A stretch of DNA of 64,000 nucleotides, from contig DATMMX010000038.1 of NCBI GenBank assembly GCA_035569495.1, forward strand, positions 124,001-188,000. Reading direction: 5' to 3'. This DNA is from DASRDZ01 sp035569495 (GTDB taxonomy: Bacteria > Chloroflexota > Dormibacteria > Aeolococcales > Aeolococcaceae). The position numbers and the translations under genes are program-made. The notes below the pieces were generated by a model that worked only from the letters and a program-made list of their open reading frames with translations, searched no databases and was not told the origin of the DNA. Positions 39,575 to 48,139 of this stretch are shown here, piece after piece; position 1 is the first letter of the stretch; every line of letters starts with the position of its first letter.

Positions 39575-41121
39575 GGACGGCGGCGCAGGTGGAGGCGCAC
39601 CGCCGTGCCCGCCTCGCCGGTGCGGATCTGGACCAGGTCGCAGAGGGCGTTGGCCAGCCACAGCCCGCGCGGGCCGTCCACGCCGTCACCGGGCGCGACG
39701 CGGCCGGCCAGCGGGTCGGCGACCCGCCCGGAGCTGCGCAGGTCGCAGACCAGGGCGCCGTCGCTCTGCCAGACGCGCAGGGTGCCGCCGCCGCCGTGGC
39801 GCAGCGAGTTCTCGGCGACCTCGTTGACGGCCAGGGTCGCGTCGCCGACCCGGGCGCTGGCGAAGCCCCAGCGCGCCGCGCAGCGCGCCACCAGGGCGCG
39901 CACCGACGGCAGGCTGACGGCGTCGTAGGCGAGCACCGCGGCATCCCGCGGCGGCGGGGGCAGCGGCGCGGTGGCGGCCGCCACGGCCGGGTCGACGTAC
40001 GTGTCGCTGCCGGTGCTGAGCGTGCCGCTGTCGTACGGGCGGACCGGCCACGCCGCGTTCGCCGCGCAGGTGGCGAAGACCAGGTTGGGCACCTCGGCCC
40101 AGCCGACCAGCTGCATCGCCCGGCGCATCTGCTCGGGCATGCCGTGCACCACCAGCCGCGCTCCCGGGTCGAGCCGCTGCGCGGTGCGCACCAGGGCGCG
40201 CAGGCCGCTGACCGCGCAGAAGAGCAGGCCGCCCGCGTCGACGTGGCGGTCGGCCGGGCCGCTCAGGGCCGCGCGCAGGGTCTCGGCGAACAGGTCGGCG
40301 TTGCGCGCGTCAACCTCGCCGTAGACGTTGACCACCCCGCCGGCGCCGCGGGTCATCCGCAGCCCCACGCCGTCGAGCAGCGGCTCGTCCTCGGCCCAGG
40401 TGCGGGCGGCGTGGCGCGGCGCACTCCCGCTGGCTGCGACCGGCCGGCCAGCGAGCTCGTGGTCGTGCCAGGGCGCCTGGGCGACGGCCTGCAGGAACGG
40501 CTGCGAGGCGACGGGGAAACGCTCCAGCTCGGCCGCGACGTCGCCGGAGCGGGCCGGACGGGTCTGCGCCCACGACCGGCAGAGGTCCTCGACCAGGCGG
40601 AGCAGCGCCGGGGCGGGCAGCCCGACGTCCTCGAAGCGCTGCTCGCGCCCGGCGACGAACCCCGCGGCGGCGGCGAGGAACGCCTGCAGCGCCGCCTCCA
40701 GCTCGCGCCGCCGCGCCGCGGACTCGGGGCGGTTGAGCAGCTCGGCCCGGGCGTTGAAGAGGTCGGCGCGCTGTGCCGCCACGCCGGCGTCGAACTCCTC
40801 CTGGAGCGCGCGCATCACCTCCAGCCGGGCCGGGGTGACCATGGCCAGCCAGCGCACCCGCTCATCGGCGCTGCCCAGCGAGCAGCGGGCGTAGAAGCTG
40901 CCGCCCGCGGCGCCGGGCTGCTGGCCGGTGGCCAGGTGGCGGCAGCTCAGCTCGGTGCGCAGGGGACGGTGCATGGTGTCGGTGGGCACGAAGGCCACCG
41001 CCTGGTGCGCCGGGCAGGCGTCGAAGCCCTCAGGGAAGGGGCGGCGGTGGGGACACCGGTCGGCAGGCGCGAGCGGCCGGATCGGTGTGGTGGTCTGCAC
41101 GGCGGAAAACGGTATTGCCAC
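39571..41121 (-). CDS. Four-cysteine domain - STAS - RsbW-like ATPase fusion (family member B)
   Basis: A 516-residue regulator. Residues 22-80 hold the four-Cys motif (Cys23, 36, 60, 80; C-P-H-R-R-P-F-P-E-G-F-D-A-C-P). A helical part to about 225 follows. Residues about 262-355 form a STAS domain (G-E-V-D-A-R-N-A-D-L-F, then L-L-F-C-A-V-S-G-L-R-A-L), where the usual phosphorylated Ser of D-S-S-G is replaced by Val. Residues about 400-515 form a GHKL ATPase with N-box A-V-N-E-V-A-E-N-S and G-P-R-G-L-W-L-A-N, as in RsbW anti-sigma kinases. This suggests a one-protein partner switch with a cysteine sensor. GTG start, 10 bases after CATACT. Confidence 0.82.
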   Translation of the reverse strand: MAIPFSAVQTTTPIRPLAPADRCPHRRPFPEGFDACPAHQAVAFVPTDTMHRPLRTELSCRHLATGQQPGAAGGSFYARCSLGSADERVRWLAMVTPARLEVMRALQEEFDAGVAAQRADLFNARAELLNRPESAARRRELEAALQAFLAAAAGFVAGREQRFEDVGLPAPALLRLVEDLCRSWAQTRPARSGDVAAELERFPVASQPFLQAVAQAPWHDHELAGRPVAASGSAPRHAARTWAEDEPLLDGVGLRMTRGAGGVVNVYGEVDARNADLFAETLRAALSGPADRHVDAGGLLFCAVSGLRALVRTAQRLDPGARLVVHGMPEQMRRAMQLVGWAEVPNLVFATCAANAAWPVRPYDSGTLSTGSDTYVDPAVAAATAPLPPPPRDAAVLAYDAVSLPSVRALVARCAARWGFASARVGDATLAVNEVAENSLRHGGGGTLRVWQSDGALVCDLRSSGRVADPLAGRVAPGDGVDGPRGLWLANALCDLVQIRTGEAGTAVRLHLRRRP

Positions 41122-41131
41122 GGACTGACCA

Positions 41132-41137
41132 AGTATG
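41132..41137 (-). promoter_or_regulatory. -10 box (CATACT) of the four-Cys/STAS/ATPase gene
   Basis: CATACT on the minus strand, 10 bases before the GTG at 41121, no ribosome binding site between. Confidence 0.4.
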
Positions 41138-41198
41138 ACTGTCCGGCCTCCGCATGCACGCCCAATGCGCGCAATCGGCTGTCTGGTGTCGTTCCCCC

Positions 41199-41204
41199 TA
41201 TACT
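41199..41204 (+). promoter_or_regulatory. -10 box (TATACT) upstream of the GntR gene
   Basis: TATACT lies 109 bases before the GntR ATG. The leader has a small CCGCC-TCGC-GGCGG hairpin and a GAGAGG ribosome binding site, in contrast to the leaderless genes around it. No clear -35 element. Confidence 0.4.
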
Positions 41205-41313
41205 TCTGGGGCAGAGGGTCGGGTGTGCGGGCCGGCCGAGGGACTTGTAGGAAGGGCCGCCTCGCGGCGGTGGGTGCATCTGGTGCGGCGAGCACCCCGC
41301 ATGAGAGGTTCGA

Positions 41314-42066
41314 ATGAGCAGACTCGCACATCTGGCCACGCCGTCCAAGCGCAGTGAGAAGAAGTCCGAGGGGCTGGCGCGCCGGATCCTCCACGACGTG
41401 GTCAGTCGCCGATTGCGCCCGGGCACCATGCTGGCCCCCGAGGCGGTGATGCTCGACGAGTACGAGGTCGGCCGCACCACGCTGCGTGAGGCGCTGCGCA
41501 TCCTCGAGGTCCAGGGCGTGCTCAGCATCCGGCCCGGGCCGGGCGGCGGCCCGGTGGTCGCCGAGGCGGGCAGTCGCAGCTACGCCCGCACCTCGTCGCT
41601 GTTCTTCCAGGCGGGCGGCGTGCGCCTGGTCGACGTGATGGAGGCCCGCGCGGAGATGGAGCCGGTGATGGCCCGCCTCGCCGCCGAGAACCGCGACCAG
41701 CGCACCGCCGAGGCGCTGCAGCGCGCCGTGGCCCAGGTCGAGGCCGGCGCCACCGCGTCCGCGGCCCAGTTCAGGGAGGCCTGCCGGGTCTTCCTCGAAG
41801 CCGTCGCCGGGGCCGCCGGACAGCCGGTGCTGTCGCTGTTCTGCCGAGCTCTCGACGAGGTGGTCAGTGAGCGCATGGCCCGCTTCTCGCTGCCCGTGGA
41901 CAAGCGCGGCGAGGCCGTGGCCCAACTGGCCGCGATCGGCCGGGCCATCGTGCGCGGCAACGGCGCCGCCGCCGAGCGGCTGATGCGCGCGCACATCCGC
42001 GACCACAACCGCTCCGCCACCCAGGGACGGAGCGGTGGGGTCAGGTCGGTGATCAGTTGGGGCTGA
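41314..42066 (+). CDS. FadR-type GntR-family transcriptional regulator
   Basis: A 250-residue regulator. N-terminal winged helix (about 18-85): A-R-R-I-L-H-D-V-V, then G-R-T-T-L-R-E-A-L-R-I-L-E and G-V-L-S-I-R-P-G-P-G-G-G. The C-terminal FCD domain (about 100-230) binds an acid ligand, often with a metal held by Asp/His residues such as those in H-I-R-D-H. These proteins usually repress fatty acid, hydroxyacid or sugar acid catabolism. Its targets are not obvious: neighbours are the four-Cys/STAS gene (divergent) and an ABC exporter (convergent). Confidence 0.87.
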   Translation: MSRLAHLATPSKRSEKKSEGLARRILHDVVSRRLRPGTMLAPEAVMLDEYEVGRTTLREALRILEVQGVLSIRPGPGGGPVVAEAGSRSYARTSSLFFQAGGVRLVDVMEARAEMEPVMARLAAENRDQRTAEALQRAVAQVEAGATASAAQFREACRVFLEAVAGAAGQPVLSLFCRALDEVVSERMARFSLPVDKRGEAVAQLAAIGRAIVRGNGAAAERLMRAHIRDHNRSATQGRSGGVRSVISWG

Positions 42067-42079
42067 CCTGGAGTGACCG

Positions 42080-42934
42080 TCAGCCGCTGCGCTTGAGCAG
42101 GCCGAGCCGCTTGGCCCGCCGCTCGGCGCGGGCGAACAGCCACAGCGAGAACGGGATCAGCGCCACGCCGGACAGCGCCAGCATGCCCAGCATGGGCAGC
42201 ATGTCGCCGACCGAGCGGCCGCGCAGCAGCGCGTCGCGAATGCCGTCGAGCATGTACGTCAGCGGTGAGGCGAGTCCCAGCGCGTGCAACGGCTGGGGCA
42301 GCACCGACACCGGGTAGTACACGCCCGAGACCAGCAGGAAGATGCCCTGGATGGTCATCGACATCTGCTCACCCTTCTCGGGCGCAAGCAGCGGCATGAT
42401 GGCCACGACGATGCCGATGCCCGCCAGCGGCAGCGTCGCCACCAGCAGGATGACCAGCACCGACCAGCCGTTGACGCCGTGCAGGTCGATGTGGAACAGC
42501 GGGACGATCACGGCGATGACCAGCACGGTGCGGATCAAGCCATAGATGACGGTCGCGCACCACACGCCGAGCAGGTGCGTGGTGCGGCGCACCGGCGCCA
42601 TGAAGGTGTACTCGATGGTGCCCTCCCAGCGCTCGATGCCGATGGCGTAGGCGACCTCCATGAAGATCAGCGAGAGGTAGCTCCACAGCAGCGCGCCGGC
42701 CAGCAGGTAGAGCTGGGTGCTGCGCGTGTCGACGTGCGCGCCGGCACCGATCGACGGCAGCCCCGAGGCGAGGTAGCCGATGCTGCAGATGGAGATCAGC
42801 GAGTAGGCGAAGAAGACCAGCTCCCAGGCCCAGAATCGCTTGTAGATGTTGCGCTGCCGCTCCATGAAGCCGAGCAGCGCTCCCGCCTCGCGGCGCAGCG
42901 CGGTGGGTTGCACGTTGGCGGCCGTGTCGGCCAT
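42080..42934 (-). CDS. ABC-2 type exporter permease
   Basis: A 284-residue membrane protein with six predicted helices, of the ABC2_membrane/daunorubicin-exporter type: R-W-E-G-T-I-E-Y-T-F-M-A-P, I-F-L-L-V-S-G-V-Y-Y-P-V-S-V-L-P and L-A-S-P-L-T-Y-M-L-D-G-I-R. The chosen ATG at 42934 has GGAGGAGG upstream and follows the ATPase stop by one base. With that ATPase it forms a drug, lipid or polysaccharide exporter; cargo unknown. Confidence 0.85.
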   Translation of the reverse strand: MADTAANVQPTALRREAGALLGFMERQRNIYKRFWAWELVFFAYSLISICSIGYLASGLPSIGAGAHVDTRSTQLYLLAGALLWSYLSLIFMEVAYAIGIERWEGTIEYTFMAPVRRTTHLLGVWCATVIYGLIRTVLVIAVIVPLFHIDLHGVNGWSVLVILLVATLPLAGIGIVVAIMPLLAPEKGEQMSMTIQGIFLLVSGVYYPVSVLPQPLHALGLASPLTYMLDGIRDALLRGRSVGDMLPMLGMLALSGVALIPFSLWLFARAERRAKRLGLLKRSG

Positions 42935-42935
42935 G

Positions 42936-43754
42936 TCACTCCTCCTCCGGTGCTTCGCTGTCGTCGTCGAGGCTGCGGCCGACCAGGGTGAGGAACGCGT
43001 CCTCCAGCGTCGCCGCGCTGTGCGCGCTGCGCAGCCTCTCGGGTGTCGCGTCGGCGAGCACGCGCCCACCGTCGAGGATGACCACGCGGTCGCAGAGCGC
43101 CTCCGCCTCGGCGAGGTCGTGGGTGCAGAGCAGGACGGTGACGTCGCGCTCCGCGCGCATGGTGCGGATCACGTTCTGCACCTCGCGCTTGCTGTGCGGG
43201 TCGAGGCCGGTGGTGGGCTCGTCCATGAGCAGCAGTGACGGCGCGGTCAGCAGGCTGCGGGCGATGGCCACCTTCTGCTGCTGCCCGCGCGAGAGCTGCT
43301 TCATCGGCTTGTCCAGCGTCGATGCCGGGAGGCCGAGCTGCGACAGCACCCTGCGGCTGCGGGCGCGGATGTCGTCGTCGGAACCGTAGAGACGCGCCGA
43401 GTAGAGCAGGTTCTCCCACGGGCTCAGCGACTTGAAGAACGACGCCTCGACGGACACGCGGTTGACGTGGCGGCGCACCGCGGCGGCGTCCTCGACAACG
43501 TCGTGCCCGAAGACGTGCGCGCTGCCGGTGTCGGGCAGCATCAGCGTGGCCAGGATGCGCACCAGCGTCGACTTGCCGCTGCCGTTCATACCGATGATGC
43601 CGGTGACGCTGCCGTGCTCGACGATCAGATCGGTGGCGTGAAGCGCCACCCGGTCACGCGAGCGGCGCTTCCAGGGCAGCACGCCGCTGGACGTGCGAAA
43701 GCTCTTGCTCACGCCACGCAGCTCGACGGCTGCTGTCCTCGAATTCCCAGTCAC
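42936..43754 (-). CDS. ABC exporter ATPase (DrrA-like)
   Basis: A 272-residue ATPase. Walker A is G-M-N-G-S-G-K-S-T, the signature is L-S-R-G-Q-Q-Q-K and Walker B L-L-L-M-D-E-P-T-T-G-L-D-P. An insert of basic residues (L-P-W-K-R-R-S-R) between the first two strands and a short C-terminal tail are typical of the exporter class that includes polysaccharide and drug carriers. Start is GTG with GGAGG 9 bases upstream. One base separates it from its permease gene. Confidence 0.88.
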   Translation of the reverse strand: MTGNSRTAAVELRGVSKSFRTSSGVLPWKRRSRDRVALHATDLIVEHGSVTGIIGMNGSGKSTLVRILATLMLPDTGSAHVFGHDVVEDAAAVRRHVNRVSVEASFFKSLSPWENLLYSARLYGSDDDIRARSRRVLSQLGLPASTLDKPMKQLSRGQQQKVAIARSLLTAPSLLLMDEPTTGLDPHSKREVQNVIRTMRAERDVTVLLCTHDLAEAEALCDRVVILDGGRVLADATPERLRSAHSAATLEDAFLTLVGRSLDDDSEAPEEE

Positions 43755-44085
43755 TCCAATTGCCTCCAGCGTCTCTGTTCACGGTTCCTGCATCGGCCTC
43801 TCGCTGCGAGCGGCCGGTGGATCCCGTGATCCGGACGTCAGATGGCGACGGAGCTAGGGAAACAGAGCGGCCGCACAGACTCCACCCGCGACGGCGAGAG
43901 ACGGATCTCCGCTCGCTGTCATCGGGCCGGTCGTCGTGCGCAGCCGATTCAAAGAGTTGCTCCTGGTTTGGTTCGCGCCGGGTGCGGCGCGAACGAACCG
44001 TGCCAGGGTAACCGCATGTCGCGCGCCGCGCAACCCGTCCCATCCTGGTCCACGCGGCGAGCAGCGGATGTACGATCGGTGCCCG
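43755..44085. other. Intergenic region with long hairpin
   Basis: About 330 bases without a supported gene, between the divergent ABC ATPase and the small four-Cys gene. At 43971-43994 GTTCGCGCC-GGGTGC-GGCGCGAAC makes a perfect 9-bp stem, extended by GGTT/AACC outside. It has no T-run and sits about 90 bases upstream of the next start; it may be an operator or leader stem. The TACGAT box at 44071 is the only clear promoter element. Confidence 0.5.
44071..44076 (+). promoter_or_regulatory. -10 box (TACGAT) of the small four-Cys gene
   Basis: TACGAT lies 9 bases before the ATG at 44086 and just after an alternative ATG at 44068, which would fall upstream of transcription start. It sets the start at 44086. 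Confidence 0.45.
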
Positions 44086-44412
44086 ATGATCGTCCGCTGC
44101 CCCTTCGCCGTCCTCGGCCTCGACTCCGACCAGATGGCCGCGTGCCCCGGCTACGACGGTGAGGTGATCACCTTCGGCATGACCGCGGGCGGAAGCGGCG
44201 CGCAGGGGCGCACCTGCCTGCACCTCGGCGCCGAGCAGAGCCCGCGCGGCTTCGTCGGCGGCTGCCACCACCCCGAGGCGGAGGTCATCCTGCCCGCCGC
44301 GGCGGCGCTGTGCCGGGCCGACATCAGCCGCAACCGTCCCCGCGTGGTCATCGACCCGCTCGCCGACGCGCCGGGGCGAACCGTCGAGGGGACGCCCGCC
44401 GCCTCCGCCTGA
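44086..44412 (+). CDS. Small four-cysteine domain protein (family member C)
   Basis: A 108-residue protein. Cys5, 20, 44 and 60 follow the family pattern: R-C-P-F, then M-A-A-C-P-G-Y, exactly 23 residues, T-C-L-H-L-G, then G-F-V-G-G-C-H-H-P. An additional Cys near residue 78 is outside the motif. It lacks the helical extension of the two members at 38470 and 39571 and has instead a short helix (V-I-L-P-A-A-A-A-L-C-R-A-D-I). Probably cytoplasmic and metal- or cluster-binding. Convergent with msrA, a methionine sulfoxide repair gene, which hints at redox context but proves nothing. Confidence 0.7.
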   Translation: MIVRCPFAVLGLDSDQMAACPGYDGEVITFGMTAGGSGAQGRTCLHLGAEQSPRGFVGGCHHPEAEVILPAAAALCRADISRNRPRVVIDPLADAPGRTVEGTPAASA

Positions 44413-44433
44413 GGCGTCGCCGGCCGAGCGGGG

Positions 44434-44988
44434 CTAGGCGCCCGCCCGGAGCCGCGACGCGTGCTTCTCGCGGAGCTTGCGCAGCTTGGGGTTGATCACC
44501 ACCTGGCAGTAGCCCTGGTCGGGGTTGCGGGCGAAGTAGTCCTGGTGGTACTCCTCGGCCGGCCAGAAGCGATCGAGCGGGGTGATCTCGGTGACCACCG
44601 GGTCGCTCCAGTGCTCCTGCACGGCGGCGCGGGAGCGCTCGGCGGCGGCGCGCTGGGCGTCGTCGTGGACGAAGATCGCCGAGCGGTACTGGCTGCCCAC
44701 GTCGGCGCCCTGGCGGTCGAGCGTGGTGGGGTCGTGGATCGACCAGAAGACGTCCAGGATGTCGTCGTAGGAGATGACGCTCGGGTCGAAGTCGACCTGG
44801 GCCACCTCGGCGTGCCCGGTCGCGCCGGTGCAGACCTGCTGGTAGGTGGGGTTGGCGCGGGCGCCACCCGCGTAGCCACTGACCACGCGGGTGACGCCCT
44901 CGATCTGCCGGTAGGCGGCGTCCAGGCACCAGAAGCAGCCCCCGCCCAGGGTGGCGGTCTGCGTCGTGGCGCCCGGCTGCGTGCTCAC
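44434..44988 (-). CDS. msrA: Peptide methionine sulfoxide reductase MsrA
   Basis: A 184-residue enzyme that reduces methionine-S-sulfoxide in proteins. The catalytic motif G-C-F-W-C (about 17-21), G-A-T-G-H-A-E, Y-D-D-I-L and D-V-G-S-Q-Y-R-S are all in place; Y-C-Q near the C-terminus supplies a resolving Cys. Start is GTG 6 bases after a TACGCT -10 box. The partner stereospecific enzyme MsrB is encoded at 47720-48133, separated by two unrelated genes. Confidence 0.95.
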   Translation of the reverse strand: MSTQPGATTQTATLGGGCFWCLDAAYRQIEGVTRVVSGYAGGARANPTYQQVCTGATGHAEVAQVDFDPSVISYDDILDVFWSIHDPTTLDRQGADVGSQYRSAIFVHDDAQRAAAERSRAAVQEHWSDPVVTEITPLDRFWPAEEYHQDYFARNPDQGYCQVVINPKLRKLREKHASRLRAGA

Positions 44989-44994
44989 CGGATC

Positions 44995-45000
44995 AGCGTA
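44995..45000 (-). promoter_or_regulatory. -10 box (TACGCT) of msrA
   Basis: TACGCT on the minus strand, 6 bases before the GTG; leaderless-type arrangement. Confidence 0.45.
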
Positions 45001-45012
45001 GCGCGTGGGCGC

Positions 45013-45621
45013 CTAGACGGTGGGCGGGGTGCCTCCGGCGGGGGGGTCGGCCGGCGGCATCGCGGGCGGCGGCGGCGCGGGGGTGGTGGGAGGGGGCGGA
45101 GCGCCGTAAGAGGGCGCCGGTGGCGGGGTCGGCGCGCCGTAGGAGGGCGGCGGGGGCGGCGGCACGGATCCCGGAGCGGTCACCTTGGCCGGCTCGGACT
45201 GCTTGAAGTAGCCGCCGGCGGCGGTGACGGCGCCGCCCACGATGGCGATGAAGACGCCGAACTTGACACCGGCTCCCGGGAAGTCGCTCTTGTACGCCAG
45301 CCAGAACACCAGCGCGCCAAGCACCTCAACGCCACCGAATATCGTGAACAGCATGGCGTCGGTGACGCCCAGCTCCGGCATCTTGAACTGATCGCTCAGC
45401 GGGCCGCGCAGCAGCCACAGCGCGACCGTCGCCAGAAAGGCGATGAAGGTCAGCAGGCCCCAGCTGTGGAAGCCGGAGACGGATTCGCTGCCGAACGGGC
45501 CGAGGTCCCAGCCGTACCAGGGCAGGAACATCGACACGAGAACGATCAGTGACCCACCGAGGATCGCCTTGTCCCCGTTGGTCAGGTCGTCGAAGAAGTT
45601 CCCGGCCGCGTTGTCAGGCAT
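45013..45621 (-). CDS. Four-helix membrane protein with proline-rich tail
   Basis: A 202-residue membrane protein. Four hydrophobic helices lie at about 20-36, 54-71, 88-107 and 120-138, with F-L-P-W-Y-G-W in the first loop. The C-terminal 55 residues are Pro-rich with repeated P-P-S-Y-G-A-P units. Such proteins are common in actinobacteria with no fixed function (related to DUF-type small membrane proteins). Monocistronic. Confidence 0.65.
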   Translation of the reverse strand: MPDNAAGNFFDDLTNGDKAILGGSLIVLVSMFLPWYGWDLGPFGSESVSGFHSWGLLTFIAFLATVALWLLRGPLSDQFKMPELGVTDAMLFTIFGGVEVLGALVFWLAYKSDFPGAGVKFGVFIAIVGGAVTAAGGYFKQSEPAKVTAPGSVPPPPPPSYGAPTPPPAPSYGAPPPPTTPAPPPPAMPPADPPAGGTPPTV

Positions 45622-45723
45622 GTGGTTCCCTCGTTGCGCCGATTGCGCCAGTTAAGGCCATCTCTTGCGAGATCACCTGTTCGGGCGAATGGTAGGGCCG
45701 GCCCGCCGGGGCGTCAACGTGGG

Positions 45724-47589
45724 TCAGCGTCGCCGGATGGTCACCGAGGCGGTGGCGCCGAGGCTGCCGAGCCGGGCGGTGACGGTCGCCGTCCCGGTGG
45801 TGCTGCCCGCGTTGAACGTCGCCGACAGCCCCGAGACGTTGCTGAAGGTGCCCAGCGCGGGGCTCACCGACCAGGCCGGCGTGCCGCTCACGGCGGTGCG
45901 GTTGCCGTAGGCGTCGCTGCCGCTGACGGTGAAGGTCACGTGGCCGCCACGAGGCACGCTGGCGCTGGTCGGCGACAGGGTGATCCTGGCCAGCGGCCCG
46001 GCGCTCACCTGGTCGGTCTGATGCCCGGAGGTGTAGCCGGTGGCGGCGGCGGTGACGGTCGGGCTGCCCGCGGCGGTGTCCTCGTAGTAGAAGGCCCCGC
46101 TGCTGCCGCCGGTGCCGACGCTGACGGCCAGGGTGCTGCTCCAGGGACCGCTCGCCGAGGTGGCGAAGCTGCCCTTGCTGCTGCTCGAGCTGAGCGTCAC
46201 CGACACCGGCGAGGCGGGCGCGGGCGAGATGCTCGCGCTCATCGCCGAGCTCGGCTGCCCGGCGGTCAACGACTGGCCCGCGGAGAGCGACACCGTGCCC
46301 AGCGGCGGCGGCGGCGGCGTCCCGACGAAGGCCGCCGAGGTGTTCGGCGTGCCCAGGCCGGTGGGGCCGTCGTAGCCGGCGACCGCGGTGCACAGATAGG
46401 TGCCGCCGCAGGAGCCGTTGCTGCCCGAGACGATGTCGAACAGCGACGCGGTGTGCGAGTACGGGTAGGCAGCCGGCGTGTCGGTCGCGCCCGGCTGGCC
46501 GGCCAGCGCCTCGATGCTGGCGACGATCGGCGAGGCCACGCTGGTGCCGCCGAAGACCATCCAGCCCGGATCACCGCCGTAGGTGTCGTACACCCAGACG
46601 CCGGTGTTGGGGTCGGCGACCGCGCTGACGTCGGCGACGGTGCGCCGGCTGCAGCCGCTGTCGGCCTGCCACGACGGCTTCGCCACGTAGGCGCTGCAGC
46701 CGCTGCCCGCGCCGCTCCAGGCGGTCTCGGTGGCGTTGCGTGTGCCGGTGTTGGTGGACTGGTTCAGCGTGGTGCCGCCGACCGAGGTCACCGTGTTCGA
46801 CGCGGCGGGGAACTCGACGCCGTAGCCGCTGTCGCCGGAGCTGGCGGTGACCGCCACGCCGGGATGGTTGTAGTACGCGGCGCTGTCGCTGGTCTCGCCG
46901 CTGTACTCGCCGCCGCCGTAGCTGTTGCTCACCGCCATCGCACCCAGGGCCACGGCGCGGTTGACCGCGGCGCCCAGGTTGGCCAGCGAGTTGTCGTCAG
47001 ATTCGACCAGAAGGATGTGGCAGTTGGGGCAGATGGCGCTGACCATGTCGACGTCGAGGGAGATCTCCTCGGCCCAGCCCCGATCGGCGATCGGGTAGGC
47101 GGTGCCGCCGCGCTGGTCGACCTTGCGGAAGCAGCCGTTGGCGGCGGTGCACGCGGTCAGCCCGAAGAAGGAGCGGTAGCTGGCCAGGTTGGATTCGGCG
47201 TTGGGGTCGTCGTAGGCGTCGACGATGGCCACGGTCAGCCCGGCGCCCTTGCTGCTGTCGAGGTTGTAGGCGCTGCGCAGGAAGGCGGGGTCGTAGCCGC
47301 CGTTGTTGCCGATGGCGTTGGGCGACACCTGCCCGCCCGGCCGCGCCGGCCTGGCGTTGCGGGCGGCGGCGTCGACGCGGCTGTGCGCGTGGCAGTAGGC
47401 GAAGCCCGGCTGGGTGGGCCTTGCGCAGGAGTTGACGTCGGCCTCGCCGCCGGCGCCGTGGTGCACGTCGCCGATGCCGGCGATGGAACCGCCCGCTGCG
47501 GTCACGTTCGATGCGGTGAAGGTGCCGACGCCGGCGACGGCAAGCGCCGCGGCCATCGACAGACGAACGCGTCGCGCGCGTGTTGGCAT
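45724..47589 (-). CDS. Secreted S53 (sedolisin-like) peptidase with Ig-like C-terminus
   Basis: A 621-residue exported protease. Signal peptide 1-32. The S53 catalytic residues are recognisable: Glu175 and Asp179 in G-W-A-E-E-I-S-L-D-V-D, an oxyanion Asp in S-S-G-D-S-G-Y-G, and Ser in G-G-T-S-V-A-S-P (about 360). The usual large pro-domain is reduced to about 60 residues. From about 430 two bacterial Ig-like domains follow (T-A-G-Q-P-S-S-A-M-S-A-S, then R-G-G-H-V-T-F-T-V-S-G-S-D). It ends in R-R-R with no membrane anchor. Sedolisins are serine-carboxyl peptidases, often acid-active. The start is taken at 47589 for the signal peptide. Confidence 0.85.
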   Translation of the reverse strand: MPTRARRVRLSMAAALAVAGVGTFTASNVTAAGGSIAGIGDVHHGAGGEADVNSCARPTQPGFAYCHAHSRVDAAARNARPARPGGQVSPNAIGNNGGYDPAFLRSAYNLDSSKGAGLTVAIVDAYDDPNAESNLASYRSFFGLTACTAANGCFRKVDQRGGTAYPIADRGWAEEISLDVDMVSAICPNCHILLVESDDNSLANLGAAVNRAVALGAMAVSNSYGGGEYSGETSDSAAYYNHPGVAVTASSGDSGYGVEFPAASNTVTSVGGTTLNQSTNTGTRNATETAWSGAGSGCSAYVAKPSWQADSGCSRRTVADVSAVADPNTGVWVYDTYGGDPGWMVFGGTSVASPIVASIEALAGQPGATDTPAAYPYSHTASLFDIVSGSNGSCGGTYLCTAVAGYDGPTGLGTPNTSAAFVGTPPPPPLGTVSLSAGQSLTAGQPSSAMSASISPAPASPVSVTLSSSSSKGSFATSASGPWSSTLAVSVGTGGSSGAFYYEDTAAGSPTVTAAATGYTSGHQTDQVSAGPLARITLSPTSASVPRGGHVTFTVSGSDAYGNRTAVSGTPAWSVSPALGTFSNVSGLSATFNAGSTTGTATVTARLGSLGATASVTIRRR

Positions 47590-47719
47590 TGGTTCTGACT
47601 CCCCTGTTCTGCCGCCGTGCGCGCACTGTAATCGCACCCGGGTGGGAGCGCAACGCGATCCGGGTCAAGACATGTGAAGACCAGGGTCTGCTGGTGCGCT
47701 CAGCCCCGGCCGGGCGCTG

Positions 47720-48133
47720 TCAGCCGCGCGTCTGCAGGTCGAGGGAGGCCGAGTTCATGCAGTAGCGCGGCAGGCCGCCCGGACCGTCGTCGAAGACGTG
47801 GCCGAGGTGGCCGCCGCAGCGCGCGCAGACGACCTCGACACGGCGCATGAACAGGCTGTCGTCCTCGCGCAGCTCGACGGCGCCGGCCACCGCCGGTGCG
47901 GTGAAGCTGGGCCAGCCGCTGCCCGAGTCGAACTTGGTGTCACTGTCGAAGAGCAGCGCGCCGCAGCCGGCGCAGTGATAGCTGCCGTCGTCGTGGACGT
48001 TCCAGTAGCGGCCGGTGAAGGCGCGCTCCGTGCCCGCCTCGCGGAGCACGTGGAACTGCTCGGGGGTGAGCCGCTCGCGCCACTCCTGGTCGGACTGCGG
48101 AAGCCCCTGGTCGGCGCCGGTCTCGGTGCTCAT
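47720..48133 (-). CDS. msrB: Peptide methionine sulfoxide reductase MsrB
   Basis: A 137-residue enzyme that reduces methionine-R-sulfoxide. The zinc site is C-A-G-C and C-A-R-C, the substrate block is G-S-G-W-P-S-F and the catalytic Cys is in R-Y-C-M-N-S-A-S-L. It begins at an ATG 6 bases after CAGAGT. The frame could open 12 codons earlier, but that would overlap the promoter. Confidence 0.95.
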   Translation of the reverse strand: MSTETGADQGLPQSDQEWRERLTPEQFHVLREAGTERAFTGRYWNVHDDGSYHCAGCGALLFDSDTKFDSGSGWPSFTAPAVAGAVELREDDSLFMRRVEVVCARCGGHLGHVFDDGPGGLPRYCMNSASLDLQTRG

Positions 48134-48139
48134 TGGCCC

